Assembly: GCA_036337015.1 (NCBI GenBank)
Contig: JAYZEZ010000005.1
Coordinates: forward strand, 124,001 to 188,000
Direction of reading: 5' to 3'
Length of the DNA: 64,000 bases
DNA from: Casp-alpha2 sp036337015
GTDB lineage: Bacteria > Pseudomonadota > Alphaproteobacteria > Rhodospirillales > Casp-alpha2
In this document: positions 8,544 through 16,929 of the stretch, piece by piece
Layout: every line of letters starts with the position of its first letter
Numbering within the stretch: position 1 is the first letter of the stretch
Notes under the pieces: generated by a model
What the model saw: the letters and a program-made list of their open reading frames with translations, nothing else
The model's database searches: none
Told to the model about the DNA's origin: nothing
Program-made: the position numbers and the translations under genes

Positions 8544-9650
8544 ATGCTTGAGAATTTTGACTTAAAGGTAGCTTGGAAAGCCTCAGATCTTATTAATGAC
8601 AAGAGCTGGATTTTTAGTCTAAACGACTTACAGCGTTCCACTATCATTAAGGTAATAAAAAATGTTTATGATCCAGATAGACGTTTATTTGATTACCAAC
8701 GTGATGAATTTGATTTTGGATCTGGACTCAAAAAAATGTCATCCGCCATCCGTGAAGCTTATCATGGACGTGGGATTGCCCTTTTACGAGGTTTGCCACG
8801 CTATAGTCTCAATGAAAAAGAATTTTTGTTGATGAACTGGGGAATTGGACTTCACTTTGGAGTTGCTCGACCTCAAGGTAAAATGACACAATACTTGTCG
8901 TCTGTACGTAATGTTGGAACCGATTACAGAGCGTCTAATGGTCGTGGTTATTCGTCAAATGCAAGGCTCGACTTCCATGCTGATGGAACCGATATAGTTT
9001 TACTATCTTGTTTCAATAAAGCAAAAACGGGTGGCCAAAGTATGATTACTAGTAGTGTCTCAGCCTACCGGATTCTTTGCCATGAACATCCTGATCTAGC
9101 AGAAATTGCACACCAAGATTTTTTCTTTAGTCGGCAAAAAGAGGAAGCGCCAGGTGAAAATTCGTTTTACGGCCAACCACTTTTTGACATTTGCGATGGT
9201 CGGTTGTTTGGAAAATGGAACCGTAATCGGGTGAGATCTGCACAAAACATAAAGGGGGTTCCAAAATTAAATTCTAAACAAAAAAAACTTATGGACAAAC
9301 TTGATGAAATACTAACCCGACCTGAATTAATGTATACAATGTTTCTTGAACCTGGTGATATGCAATTCTTAAATAATCACGTAATGCTACATTCACGGAC
9401 CGATTACATAGATCATAAAGAACCTGAAAAATTCAGACTATTACAACGTCTTTGGCTTGCGCCACCCGATTCTATTCCGTTACCCAAGAGTTGGGGGGAT
9501 TTTTTTCGATCTATAAAACCAGGAACTGTTAGAGGAGGTATTCGCGGCCATCATTACGACGACACATGTAAGGCATTCGAGGCTCGTCAAGCTGCCGAAC
9601 TCGGGATGAAATTATCCCCTGAGTGGAAAGAACGTAAAATATTTAATTAA
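8544..9650 (+). CDS. TauD/TfdA-like Fe(II)/2-oxoglutarate dioxygenase
   Basis: About 368 residues from ATG 8544. An in-frame ATG at 8460 would add 28 residues that look non-conserved. The iron site is visible: HxD in LDFHADGTDIV, distal His in NHVMLHSRTDY, and a 2-oxoglutarate-binding Arg in RLQRLWLAPPDS. The C-terminal stretch RGGIRGHHYDDT is typical of a subgroup of gamma-butyrobetaine-hydroxylase/TauD-like enzymes of unknown substrate. It is followed after 21 bp by an ICL/PEP-mutase-family gene with its own strong SD, suggesting a two-step catabolic unit. The substrate is unknown. Confidence 0.83.
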   Translation: MLENFDLKVAWKASDLINDKSWIFSLNDLQRSTIIKVIKNVYDPDRRLFDYQRDEFDFGSGLKKMSSAIREAYHGRGIALLRGLPRYSLNEKEFLLMNWGIGLHFGVARPQGKMTQYLSSVRNVGTDYRASNGRGYSSNARLDFHADGTDIVLLSCFNKAKTGGQSMITSSVSAYRILCHEHPDLAEIAHQDFFFSRQKEEAPGENSFYGQPLFDICDGRLFGKWNRNRVRSAQNIKGVPKLNSKQKKLMDKLDEILTRPELMYTMFLEPGDMQFLNNHVMLHSRTDYIDHKEPEKFRLLQRLWLAPPDSIPLPKSWGDFFRSIKPGTVRGGIRGHHYDDTCKAFEARQAAELGMKLSPEWKERKIFN

Positions 9651-9671
9651 ATACTGGAGGTAGTTAATCTT

Positions 9672-10535
9672 ATGACCAAAGCACGAGAAATTAGAAAATT
9701 GCTTTTGGGAAACAACATTATCCGCGCGCCAGGTGTATATGATGGGATAACAGCTTGCCTAGCTGAAGATGCAGGTTTTCCCGCTGTATACATGACCGGT
9801 GCAGGGACCTCAATGTCTCTTGGTTATCCCGACTATGGACTAATAACACAATCAGAAATGGTGGCAAATGCGAATGTAATTTCTCGAACAGTTAACGTAC
9901 CAGTAATAGCTGATGCGGATACAGGTTATGGAAACGAATTAAATGTTACCCGCACTGTACGTGAATACGAACGTGCTGACATAGCAGCTATACATATAGA
10001 AGATCAAGTCACCCCAAAAAGATGTGGACATCTAGAAGGCAAAGAACTCATAACACTCAATGAATATATAGCAAAGATAAGAGCAGCGTCTGCAGCTCGG
10101 AACGATTCAGATTTCGTTATTATTGCTCGCACTGATGCAAATACTGTTACGGGTTTCGAGGACGCAATAATTCGCGCAAACGCTGCTCTTGAGAATGGTG
10201 CCGATGTCGCCTTCATAGAAGCTCCTAGAACAATGGATGAAATTACAAAAATTCCAGAGTTGATTAATGGGCCTTGTTTGCTGAATTCTGTGACTGGAGG
10301 ATTGACACCAAACTTAAATATGATGGATGCCCAAAATTTGGGTTATCGTGTTGCAATTCTTCCATCGCTGCTTACAAGTGCAATAATATCGGCATGTGAT
10401 GATGCTCTGGGGGACTTTAAATCTACAGACATGCCACCAGACAGCACGAATTTACCCTCAGTCGGTGATCGTTTCGCTCGCTTCGGTGCAGATTACTGGA
10501 ACAAACTTCGAACCAAATTTCACAGTGAACTTTGA
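9672..10535 (+). CDS. Isocitrate lyase / PEP mutase family protein
   Basis: 287 residues, preceded by a GGAGG SD. It has the TIM-barrel signature of the family: APGVYDGITA at the start, PVIADADTGYG for the Mg2+ site, HIEDQ, and the catalytic loop KRCGHLEG. Relatives include 2-methylisocitrate lyase, oxaloacetate decarboxylase, carboxyphosphonoenolpyruvate mutase and 2,3-dimethylmalate lyase. A KRCGH loop favours a C-C lyase over a phosphonomutase, but this is not decisive. It probably acts with the upstream dioxygenase; the actual acid substrate is unknown. Confidence 0.85.
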   Translation: MTKAREIRKLLLGNNIIRAPGVYDGITACLAEDAGFPAVYMTGAGTSMSLGYPDYGLITQSEMVANANVISRTVNVPVIADADTGYGNELNVTRTVREYERADIAAIHIEDQVTPKRCGHLEGKELITLNEYIAKIRAASAARNDSDFVIIARTDANTVTGFEDAIIRANAALENGADVAFIEAPRTMDEITKIPELINGPCLLNSVTGGLTPNLNMMDAQNLGYRVAILPSLLTSAIISACDDALGDFKSTDMPPDSTNLPSVGDRFARFGADYWNKLRTKFHSEL

Positions 10536-10898
10536 ACGCTATCAAACCACTTTATTGGGTTCGTCAATTCTTTTTAATGAAAAATCCTCTTGCTTTAAAA
10601 ACAATCGGATCAAGAGCTCCGGACGGTATATAGCTAATGCCAGAAGTACCATCCAATCAGCAGTCCAATTACGATCCCACCCTTTATTGCCTCTATCAAA
10701 CAAATATATGGGTGTCGTTTTATGAATGATTTTAACCAATTTAATCTATATAAAGACATGTATAATATTTATTTAAGATCCAATAGAGCTAATAATATCT
10801 TTGCGCTTATAGTAGTATATATTGTAATTTGCTAAAGTTTCAGGAGTGAAAACACTCACTATAACTTGTAACACTTGCTATCTAAGTGAGTTAATATA
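10536..10898. other. Intergenic region before the desaturase
   Basis: 363 bp without a confident gene. It contains a weak minus-strand reading frame (listed separately) and, just before the desaturase, two short inverted repeats: GAGTG-AAAA-CACTC at 10844-10857, and CACTT/AAGTG arms a little further down. Neither is followed by a T-run, so they look like operator or structural sites rather than terminators. No clear sigma-70 promoter stands out. Confidence 0.5.
10542..10739 (-). CDS. Possible small hypothetical protein
   Basis: 65 codons from a TTG start on the strand opposite to its neighbours. The translation has one hydrophobic helix (MVLLALAIYRPELLIRLFL) between polar ends and AT-ending codons like the rest of the genome, so it may be real. 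No SD or family is recognised. It may equally be chance or the remnant of a longer gene. Confidence 0.25.
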   Translation of the reverse strand: MVKIIHKTTPIYLFDRGNKGWDRNWTADWMVLLALAIYRPELLIRLFLKQEDFSLKRIDEPNKVV

Positions 10899-11849
10899 AT
10901 GGAAAAGATTTTTGGTATAGATTCACTTATATCCAGAACTGAACTCAAAAGATTTGCTCGTCGGAACAATATTTCAGGTTTGATGAACCTTGTATTTCAT
11001 TTTTTAACATTAGGTGCCTCCGGGACGTTAGTATACTTATCCCTAGGTACGCTCTGGGTGATTTTTGCCATGTTCGTCCATGGCACTATTATCGCCTTCC
11101 TGTTTGCCCCAATGCACGAGACTAGTCATGGCACAGCATTTAAGAACCGATTGTTGAATGAGTTGGTTTTCCGAGCTATTTCACTGATCTACATCAGTCC
11201 GCCAATCTTCTTTCGTTATTTTCACGCCGCACATCACAGTTACACTCAAATACAAGGCAAAGATCCGGACGTGGTGATGCCCAACCCGGGGACTTGGTCA
11301 AGATATCTTTTCTACATTTCCTCGATTCCGTTTTGGAAGCGCAACATTTCGTGGTTTTTCAGCCATGCATTTGGCCAAGTCAGTGAACGTGATCGCTGGT
11401 ATATTCCAGAAAACGAGCTACCACGAGTTCACCGCGAGGCACGGATCATGCTGGTGACCTATGCCGTTCTTGCTGCCGTGTCCGTAGCAACCTCTATGAC
11501 GGATCTGCTTTACTACTGGCTAATACCCCGCGTCATGGGTGAACCTGTCATGCGTTGGGTTCGTGTAACTGAGCACTGCGGCTGCGACGAGTCAGCTGAT
11601 CCCAAAAAAAACACGCGAACGACCCGGGCATCCAGTTTGTTCCATCTTTTTTTCTGGAATATGTCGTATCATGCAGAACATCACTTATGCCCTGCCGTGC
11701 CGTTTCACGCGTTGCCTGATCTACACGATCGCATCGGAGACGCACTTCATCCAATCGGTAAGGGATATTTGGCCGTGCACCGTGAGGTTTTCCAAAACAT
11801 CCGCAACCAGATAGTCGCAACCGAACAAACACGGCTCGATCAGGTCTGA
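10899..11849 (+). CDS. Membrane fatty-acid-desaturase-family oxygenase, MocD-like
   Basis: 316 residues, integral membrane di-iron enzyme. Three histidine boxes are visible: HETSH at 73-77, HAAHH at 109-113 and HAEHH at 258-262, with hydrophobic segments between boxes. The adjacent gene encodes a Rieske ferredoxin that can supply electrons. This desaturase-plus-Rieske arrangement is like MocD/MocE of rhizobial rhizopine catabolism, where the oxygenase removes a methyl group; related pairs of unknown substrate occur in many alphaproteobacteria. From about 11,010 the base composition is clearly richer in GC than in the flanks, suggesting transfer. Substrate not predictable. Confidence 0.82.
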   Translation: MEKIFGIDSLISRTELKRFARRNNISGLMNLVFHFLTLGASGTLVYLSLGTLWVIFAMFVHGTIIAFLFAPMHETSHGTAFKNRLLNELVFRAISLIYISPPIFFRYFHAAHHSYTQIQGKDPDVVMPNPGTWSRYLFYISSIPFWKRNISWFFSHAFGQVSERDRWYIPENELPRVHREARIMLVTYAVLAAVSVATSMTDLLYYWLIPRVMGEPVMRWVRVTEHCGCDESADPKKNTRTTRASSLFHLFFWNMSYHAEHHLCPAVPFHALPDLHDRIGDALHPIGKGYLAVHREVFQNIRNQIVATEQTRLDQV

Positions 11850-11869
11850 CCGATTGAGATGTATAAGAC

Positions 11870-12199
11870 ATGACAACTCTCCAGCCGGAATGGCACCTGG
11901 TCGCGACTATTGAGGACGTGCCAGAAGAGGACGTTATACAAGTCGTAGTTGGCGATCAATTCTTCGCACTTTACAATGTGAATGGCGAATTTTTCGCTAC
12001 TGACGATTTATGCACACATCAACACGCCCGTCTCTCAGATGGTTTTGTGATCGACGATATTATCGAATGTCCATTGCATCAGGGCCGCTTCCACATTCCG
12101 ACTGGAACGGCAAAAGGTGTACCGGTCACCTGCAATCTCCGTACACACATGGTTAAGGTAGAAGGCGAAAAGGTATATATCGGATTTAACAAGTTATAG
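11870..12199 (+). CDS. Rieske [2Fe-2S] ferredoxin, MocE-like
   Basis: 109 residues, soluble, no signal. The two Rieske motifs are CTH at 48-50 and CPLH at 67-70, giving the Cys2-His2 ligands. Size and motif spacing fit bacterial Rieske-type ferredoxins of oxygenase systems (MocE, BphF-like). It starts 20 bp after the desaturase stop and shares its higher GC, so the two form one transferred unit. A reductase is not present nearby and must come from elsewhere in the genome. Confidence 0.88.
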   Translation: MTTLQPEWHLVATIEDVPEEDVIQVVVGDQFFALYNVNGEFFATDDLCTHQHARLSDGFVIDDIIECPLHQGRFHIPTGTAKGVPVTCNLRTHMVKVEGEKVYIGFNKL

Positions 12200-12221
12200 A
12201 AGTTTAAGTATCTAATCTCCG

Positions 12222-13193
12222 ATGATTAATTATTTTTTTATAAGAATTCTTTTAATCATTCCTACTGTACTTGGTGCAGGGATAATTGTTTTTTTTGTAA
12301 TGCGGATCATTCCAGGTGATATTTGCATAACTCGGTGGGTAGATTTTGGATTGCATTTTGATCAAGAGGTTATTGTTAGATGCAGACAAGAATTAGGTTT
12401 AAATAAACCAATTCATTTGCAGTTTTATGATTTTATAATTGGGTTCTTTAAACTTGATTTTGGTATATCAATGTGGACTTGGAAACCTATTTTTGTAGAG
12501 TTGAAATCACGTTTTGGACTTTCCCTACAATTAGCAATTATGGCAACTACATTTGCAACAATTATTGCAATACCACTAGGGATTATTTCTGCACTCAATC
12601 ACAACACTTATATTGATTATATTATCAGAATTTTTTCGATAGCTGGTGTAGCAATGCCTTCTTTTTGGCTCGGTATTCTAATGATTCTTGGAATTTTAGT
12701 AATTTCTCAATCTTACTTTGGCCAACCATGGATACCGCCAATTGAGTATGTATCTTTTTTTAAAGAACCATTGGCAAATTTATCTCAATTGATATGGCCA
12801 ACAATTGCTATTGGATATAGGTTCTCGTCAGTGACAATGAGAATGACACGATCAGCCTTACTTGAAGTCATGCGAGAAGATTATATTCGAACGGCAAGAT
12901 CTAAAGGCCTTAATGAGTTGATTATTACAAACCACCATGCTTTGAAGAATGCGATACTACCTGTAATTACCATAATTGGTAATGAATTTTCATTTATGAT
13001 GGGTGGGTTAGTCGTCATTGAACAGGTTTTTAACCTAAATGGCCTAGGCTTTCTTTTAGTCGAATCAGTTCTTAACGCAGACTACAACATGGTTCAGGCT
13101 TTAGTCATGGTTATGGTTGGCATATTTGTTTTAGTTAATTTTTTCATAGATACTTTATACGTATGGTTTGATCCAAGAATTAGGTATAATTGA
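12222..13193 (+). CDS. DppB/OppB-type ABC transporter permease, orphan
   Basis: 323 residues. It has the full architecture of DppB-like permeases: N-terminal TM with PTVLGAGIIVFFVMRIIPGD, the conserved LGLNKPI segment, an LKSRFGLSLQLA segment, the EAA loop (EDYIRTARSKGLNELII) and the end WFDPRIRYN. Such permeases import peptides, nickel or other small solutes with a DppC partner, two ATPases and a binding protein, yet none of these is adjacent. It begins 22 bp after the Rieske gene but is very AT-rich, unlike that gene. Either partners are unlinked or this is a leftover of a broken operon. Confidence 0.85.
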   Translation: MINYFFIRILLIIPTVLGAGIIVFFVMRIIPGDICITRWVDFGLHFDQEVIVRCRQELGLNKPIHLQFYDFIIGFFKLDFGISMWTWKPIFVELKSRFGLSLQLAIMATTFATIIAIPLGIISALNHNTYIDYIIRIFSIAGVAMPSFWLGILMILGILVISQSYFGQPWIPPIEYVSFFKEPLANLSQLIWPTIAIGYRFSSVTMRMTRSALLEVMREDYIRTARSKGLNELIITNHHALKNAILPVITIIGNEFSFMMGGLVVIEQVFNLNGLGFLLVESVLNADYNMVQALVMVMVGIFVLVNFFIDTLYVWFDPRIRYN

Positions 13194-13530
13194 ATTTTTT
13201 TTGTTTTCTATAATATAGCAACCATTAGCAGTACAACCTTTGGTCTCCTTTTTGAAACTTTATTTTTTAAAAAAAACTCTTCTCCACTTACCACTTTGGG
13301 GTGGACTGGCGATCTTTTTGTTTATCGATTGGGTTGTGACAGTAAAATTTACTCTGTTTCCATGGCTTCGATCCTTACCAAAACCTGTAAAGCCTTATTC
13401 AATCGGGTCATGAATACAAAATCAAAATTACAAAAATTGAACAATTAGATTATTTTCTTTTTCTGCTTAACCAAAAATATTAGGCATTGTGGAAGACTGA
13501 TTAAATTAGAAACCTAAGCGAATAGGGGGT
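13194..13530. other. Region between the orphan permease and tRNA-Ser
   Basis: 337 bp whose only content of note is the 57-codon frame at 13240-13413. The remainder (13414-13530) is AT-rich, with no recognised promoter, terminator or att-like repeat of the tRNA end. Confidence 0.5.
13240..13413 (+). CDS. Possible small membrane protein (57 codons)
   Basis: An open frame from TTG 13240 to TGA 13411-13413. The translation has basic flanks, one hydrophobic segment (LPLWGGLAIFLFIDWVVTV) and a proline-rich tail ending KPVKPYSIGS, which does not look like random translation. It lies 46 bp after the orphan permease and may be its partner, an independent microprotein or the end of a lost gene. The frame is open upstream to 13219 without a better start. 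No family recognised. Confidence 0.4.
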   Translation: MVSFLKLYFLKKTLLHLPLWGGLAIFLFIDWVVTVKFTLFPWLRSLPKPVKPYSIGS

Positions 13531-13620
<90 letters not shown>

Positions 13621-13670
13621 TCTAATTTTGATAAATTACATAGACGCCCAGTGCCCCCCTGACAAGAGCT

Positions 13671-14303
13671 CTATTCGTTATAAAAAGGAACTGCCATGCC
13701 CTTTTTTACTGCTGGTCGTTTAGAGATCTCATCATACCACTGTTTAACATTTGAATAGTCTTCCAGCTCAACATAATGGCGATTCTTTCGCTGAATCCAG
13801 GGGTACGCTGCGATATCTGCAATAGTGTAACTGTTTCCAGCTAAATACCTAGACCTCTCAAGTTGTTGATTTATAACACTATATAAACGTTTAGTTTCCC
13901 TATGATAACGTTCTGCTACAGAAGGCAAATCTTCCTTAGGCTTAAATAAAAAAACATGAGCCTGACCAAACATTGGGCCGACACCACCCATTTGAAACAT
14001 TAACCATTGCATTGTAATAGCACGATTGCGAGGATCGCTCGGTAATAATTTGCTACCGGTTTTTTCTGCAAGATAAATAAGGATTGCCCCAGATTCAAAC
14101 AAGTTAAAAGGTTGACCATCCGGTCCTTCGCTATCAGTAATTACTGGAATTTTGTTATTAGGAGAAATCTCTATAAATGCAGGGTCGTGCTGTTCCTTCT
14201 TACTGATGTCGACTTCACATACATTGTATTCAAGGCCAAGTTCTTCAAGCATTATGGAGACTTTACGCCCGTTAGGTGTCGCCCAAGTATATAGATTTAT
14301 CAC
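13671..14303 (-). CDS. Glutathione S-transferase family protein, YfcG/YghU-like
   Basis: 210 residues from a GTG start. The N-terminal thioredoxin-like domain starts INLYTWATPNGRKV and contains the glutathione site SPNNKIPVI and the FESGAILIYLAEKTG block, closely following E. coli YfcG, a nu-class GST with disulfide-bond reductase activity. The C-terminal helical domain has the YTIADIAAYPW motif. It is a single cytosolic gene downstream of nothing obvious. The exact substrate is open, but a glutathione-dependent disulfide reductase is the likely role. Confidence 0.87.
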   Translation of the reverse strand: MINLYTWATPNGRKVSIMLEELGLEYNVCEVDISKKEQHDPAFIEISPNNKIPVITDSEGPDGQPFNLFESGAILIYLAEKTGSKLLPSDPRNRAITMQWLMFQMGGVGPMFGQAHVFLFKPKEDLPSVAERYHRETKRLYSVINQQLERSRYLAGNSYTIADIAAYPWIQRKNRHYVELEDYSNVKQWYDEISKRPAVKKGMAVPFYNE

Positions 14304-14506
14304 AAACAGTCCCTTGATTCTGTATATTTTTACTATTTGATAAACTTAGGATGGTATTAAAGTTACCACAATAGGCCATATAAAATTTTCAAAAAGACTT
14401 CAGTCTGAAAACTATAAAAATAATAAAAACTATGTTAATTTAATTCGGCTCCGAATTTATCGGGAAAAATTCTAGAAATTTTTCCTGAATAGAAAGAATA
14501 ATCAAA

Positions 14507-14824
14507 TTGCAAAGACAGCGAATTAAAAATAAAATTAGCTCTGCCATATTTCTTGCATTACTATTCAACCTTCTAATAACTGGTAAAGTACTGTCCTCAA
14601 CTAATCTTTTTGAATGTATGAAAAGCTGCATTCTTTATGAAGGGGGCAATACCTCCACTAATAATGAAACTTGCAAATCAAGATGTGCTCAAATTCCCAT
14701 TACAGGACAAGGGGAAAAATCCAACAAAGATTGCATGGCTATCTTTAAGGAATGTAATGTAAAATGTAATAACAACACAAAATGTAAAAAAGAGTGCAAA
14801 ATTAATTTAATGTACTGCAAATAG
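14507..14824 (+). CDS. Small secreted cysteine-rich protein with four CX3C pairs
   Basis: 105 residues from a TTG start, with a signal peptide (hydrophobic SSAIFLALLFNLLITGKVLS). The mature part has ten cysteines, eight of them in four CX3C pairs (37/41, 56/60, 83/87, 93/97) plus Cys76 and Cys104. This spacing resembles helical hairpins closed by two disulfides, as in twin-CX3C proteins. No bacterial family is recognised. Lys and Asn are abundant in the second half. It precedes another exported protein gene by 71 bp on the same strand. Function unknown. Confidence 0.65.
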   Translation: MQRQRIKNKISSAIFLALLFNLLITGKVLSSTNLFECMKSCILYEGGNTSTNNETCKSRCAQIPITGQGEKSNKDCMAIFKECNVKCNNNTKCKKECKINLMYCK

Positions 14825-14895
14825 GACTCTTATAAAATTCCTATGCTTTTCAGAAACAATTTGGATTTTGTCCAAAATCAACCATTCAAATTTTA

Positions 14896-15909
14896 ATGTT
14901 ATCAAGTTGTCGGATGAAATATCAAATGCCAATATTGTTATCTATCATCTTAATTTTAATTATAAGCATAAAAGAGGTGGACGCTACAGACAGCAAAATT
15001 GAGATAACTAAAAAGGACTGCAATCGGTTGATTCGCTACAGACAGAAAGGCAAAGTGAATTATAAACCAGATACAAATATTCGTGGACGAAAGATCCTAC
15101 CAGCCAATATTTCAGATAATAACATGATTAAATTACCCGACATCTTTGAATTCAACGTCGCTATTGATATTCGAAAGTATCTGGGTGGTCCTGAAGATGA
15201 TTCTGCAGTAGCTAGTGCTGCTGTTATTGCCGCAGATAAAGCAACCATCGCAGCTACTTCTGCCAAAACAGCTGCCACTTCTGCCGAAGCAATTGCAACA
15301 ATAGCAGAAACAATTTCCACCGCGGCTACCGCAAATGCTGTTACGGCAGCAGCAGCCGTTGCCACTGCAAAAACAGCACTTGATGATGATCCGCTCAATA
15401 AAACTCTGAGGAGCACTTGGGAGACAGCTAAGGCAGCATTAGAAGCTGCAAACACATCTGCCACCATAGCTGTTTCAGATGCTAGCACTATTACAGCAGC
15501 AGCAGCGAAAGCTCGTGCAGCCGCTAATTCAGCCGATTCAGCAATTTTAACAGCTGACAAAGCATCTTATGCTGAAACATCAGCCTCTGAGGCTCTCTCA
15601 ACTGCCTTATTAGCAACTTCGACTGCTGGAAATGATAGTAGCAAAGCTGCACTATTAACAGCAGCAAATAATACTTTAACTGCCGCGACAACCGCTGCAA
15701 ACGATGCGAGTACTTCAATTACTGCAAATACTGAACTCATCGCTGCTAGCCGCAAAGCACAGAAGTTGACAGGACTTAGTATGAATGTCGGAAAAGTAAG
15801 TTTTAATATCAATACTGGAAGATTAGCTTTCAACGGGCGGCCTCTAACTGACATAGATCAATCTAATATAGCCCTAGAATGCCAAAAAATATTTAAACAC
15901 GGCAATTGA
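14896..15909 (+). CDS. Exported protein with a long Ala/Thr/Ser-rich insert
   Basis: 337 residues; ATG 14914 is an alternative start giving a cleaner signal peptide. After the signal comes a polar domain (about residues 27-100) with VNYKPDTNIRGRKILPANI and a strand IFEFNVAIDIRKYLGG. About 190 residues of Ala/Thr/Ser-rich, nearly gap-free helical sequence follow, and then a short C-terminal domain, VGKVSFNINTGRLAFNGRPL. The two ends look like halves of a small exported domain I have seen uninterrupted in alphaproteobacteria, so the Ala-rich segment appears to be an insertion. It may be a coiled-coil stalk. Function unknown. Confidence 0.68.
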   Translation: MLSSCRMKYQMPILLSIILILIISIKEVDATDSKIEITKKDCNRLIRYRQKGKVNYKPDTNIRGRKILPANISDNNMIKLPDIFEFNVAIDIRKYLGGPEDDSAVASAAVIAADKATIAATSAKTAATSAEAIATIAETISTAATANAVTAAAAVATAKTALDDDPLNKTLRSTWETAKAALEAANTSATIAVSDASTITAAAAKARAAANSADSAILTADKASYAETSASEALSTALLATSTAGNDSSKAALLTAANNTLTAATTAANDASTSITANTELIAASRKAQKLTGLSMNVGKVSFNINTGRLAFNGRPLTDIDQSNIALECQKIFKHGN

Positions 15910-15977
15910 CGTTTAAGGAATGCGCCGTCATTTATATTATATAAAATTACCATCAAAAAATTAGAAGTTCATAAACT

Positions 15978-16865
15978 TTAATGTGTCTTGTTTAATAATT
16001 TGGCTGCTAACTTCACTGTTTCTTCCATCGTACGCTTCGGGTCGTAATGTTCGCGTGTTTCAGATGAAAAAGGAGTTTTTTCCAAGGTTCGAAAAATCTC
16101 AGCAGCACCTTCGTGAAACCCAGACGGCACGCCGACGTTTGTAAATGTTTGAATAATTTCTTCCATTTCTCCAATCCAACGACCTGAGTCAGCCGGCAAC
16201 CTAGGCGTTCGATTTCTCATATCAGATAGAATTTGTGCTTGGCTATATTCAAACTCCTCTTGTAGCTCAACTGCTAAACCATGCTTCTCGGCTGCTAAAA
16301 GAACGGCCATATGTAACGTCCATGTGCCTTTTGTCAGCCCAGCATAACACATCTTAAGCGCAGATGCTCGACCTACTTGATTACCAATAGGTTTCACCTG
16401 GATGCCTTTGCCATCCAAAGATTCCATAGGTCCTGTATCTATACCCGAAACATAAAACCTTGGACCAGGTCCTATACCATCAGGTTTCAAGCCTATTATT
16501 CCAGCATCAATAAATTTTCCTCCAACAGTCTCAATTATATCAGCTATTTTAAAAACCGTTGCAGGAGATATAGCATTGCAATCAACAAAAACTGGCTTGG
16601 AACCAGTTCTTTCCATAGACTGGGCTATAAGTTTAGCTTGGCTTATAGCTTCTTTAGGAGGAAGGATAGATAAAATAATTGATGCTTCATTAGTTACCTT
16701 ATCTAAGTCTTTCAAATCTGTTAAGGCTGCTTTTTTTGCCAACGCCTTAGTTCGTTCACTTCTGCCATCAAGGCAAGTTATTACATTATATCCATTGGAG
16801 ACAAGAACCTGACCTGTAGCATGCCCCATATCACCAGGCATTAGAATTGCGATAGATTCTATCAA
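15978..16865 (-). CDS. NAD(P)-dependent oxidoreductase, 3-hydroxyacid dehydrogenase-like (DUF1932)
   Basis: 295 residues. The TTG start at 16865 is supported by a strong AGGAGGAG SD eight bases upstream. The N-terminal Rossmann part (SIAILMPGDMGHATGQVL) deviates from the usual GxGxxG but keeps the fold pattern, including SILPPKEA. The C-terminal helical domain (KMCYAGLTKGTWTLHMAVLL) matches DUF1932, found in 6-phosphogluconate/3-hydroxyisobutyrate dehydrogenase relatives. It is the last gene of the gatC-gatA-gatB-GNAT unit. The substrate is not evident. Confidence 0.78.
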   Translation of the reverse strand: MIESIAILMPGDMGHATGQVLVSNGYNVITCLDGRSERTKALAKKAALTDLKDLDKVTNEASIILSILPPKEAISQAKLIAQSMERTGSKPVFVDCNAISPATVFKIADIIETVGGKFIDAGIIGLKPDGIGPGPRFYVSGIDTGPMESLDGKGIQVKPIGNQVGRASALKMCYAGLTKGTWTLHMAVLLAAEKHGLAVELQEEFEYSQAQILSDMRNRTPRLPADSGRWIGEMEEIIQTFTNVGVPSGFHEGAAEIFRTLEKTPFSSETREHYDPKRTMEETVKLAAKLLNKTH

Positions 16866-16929
16866 TAATCCAGCTCCTCCTAATTTCTTTAAAGGTTCTA
16901 AATTAGAAAAAATTAAATTTCATCTTATC

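Noticed and set aside
13414..13530. Attachment site or integrated element at tRNA-Ser
   Set aside because: No integrase and no direct repeat of the tRNA 3' end was seen in the window.
15060..15854. Long open frames on the minus strand opposite the Ala-rich protein
   Set aside because: They are mirror translations of the Ala/Ser/Thr-rich codons of the plus-strand gene, with no SD or signal of their own.
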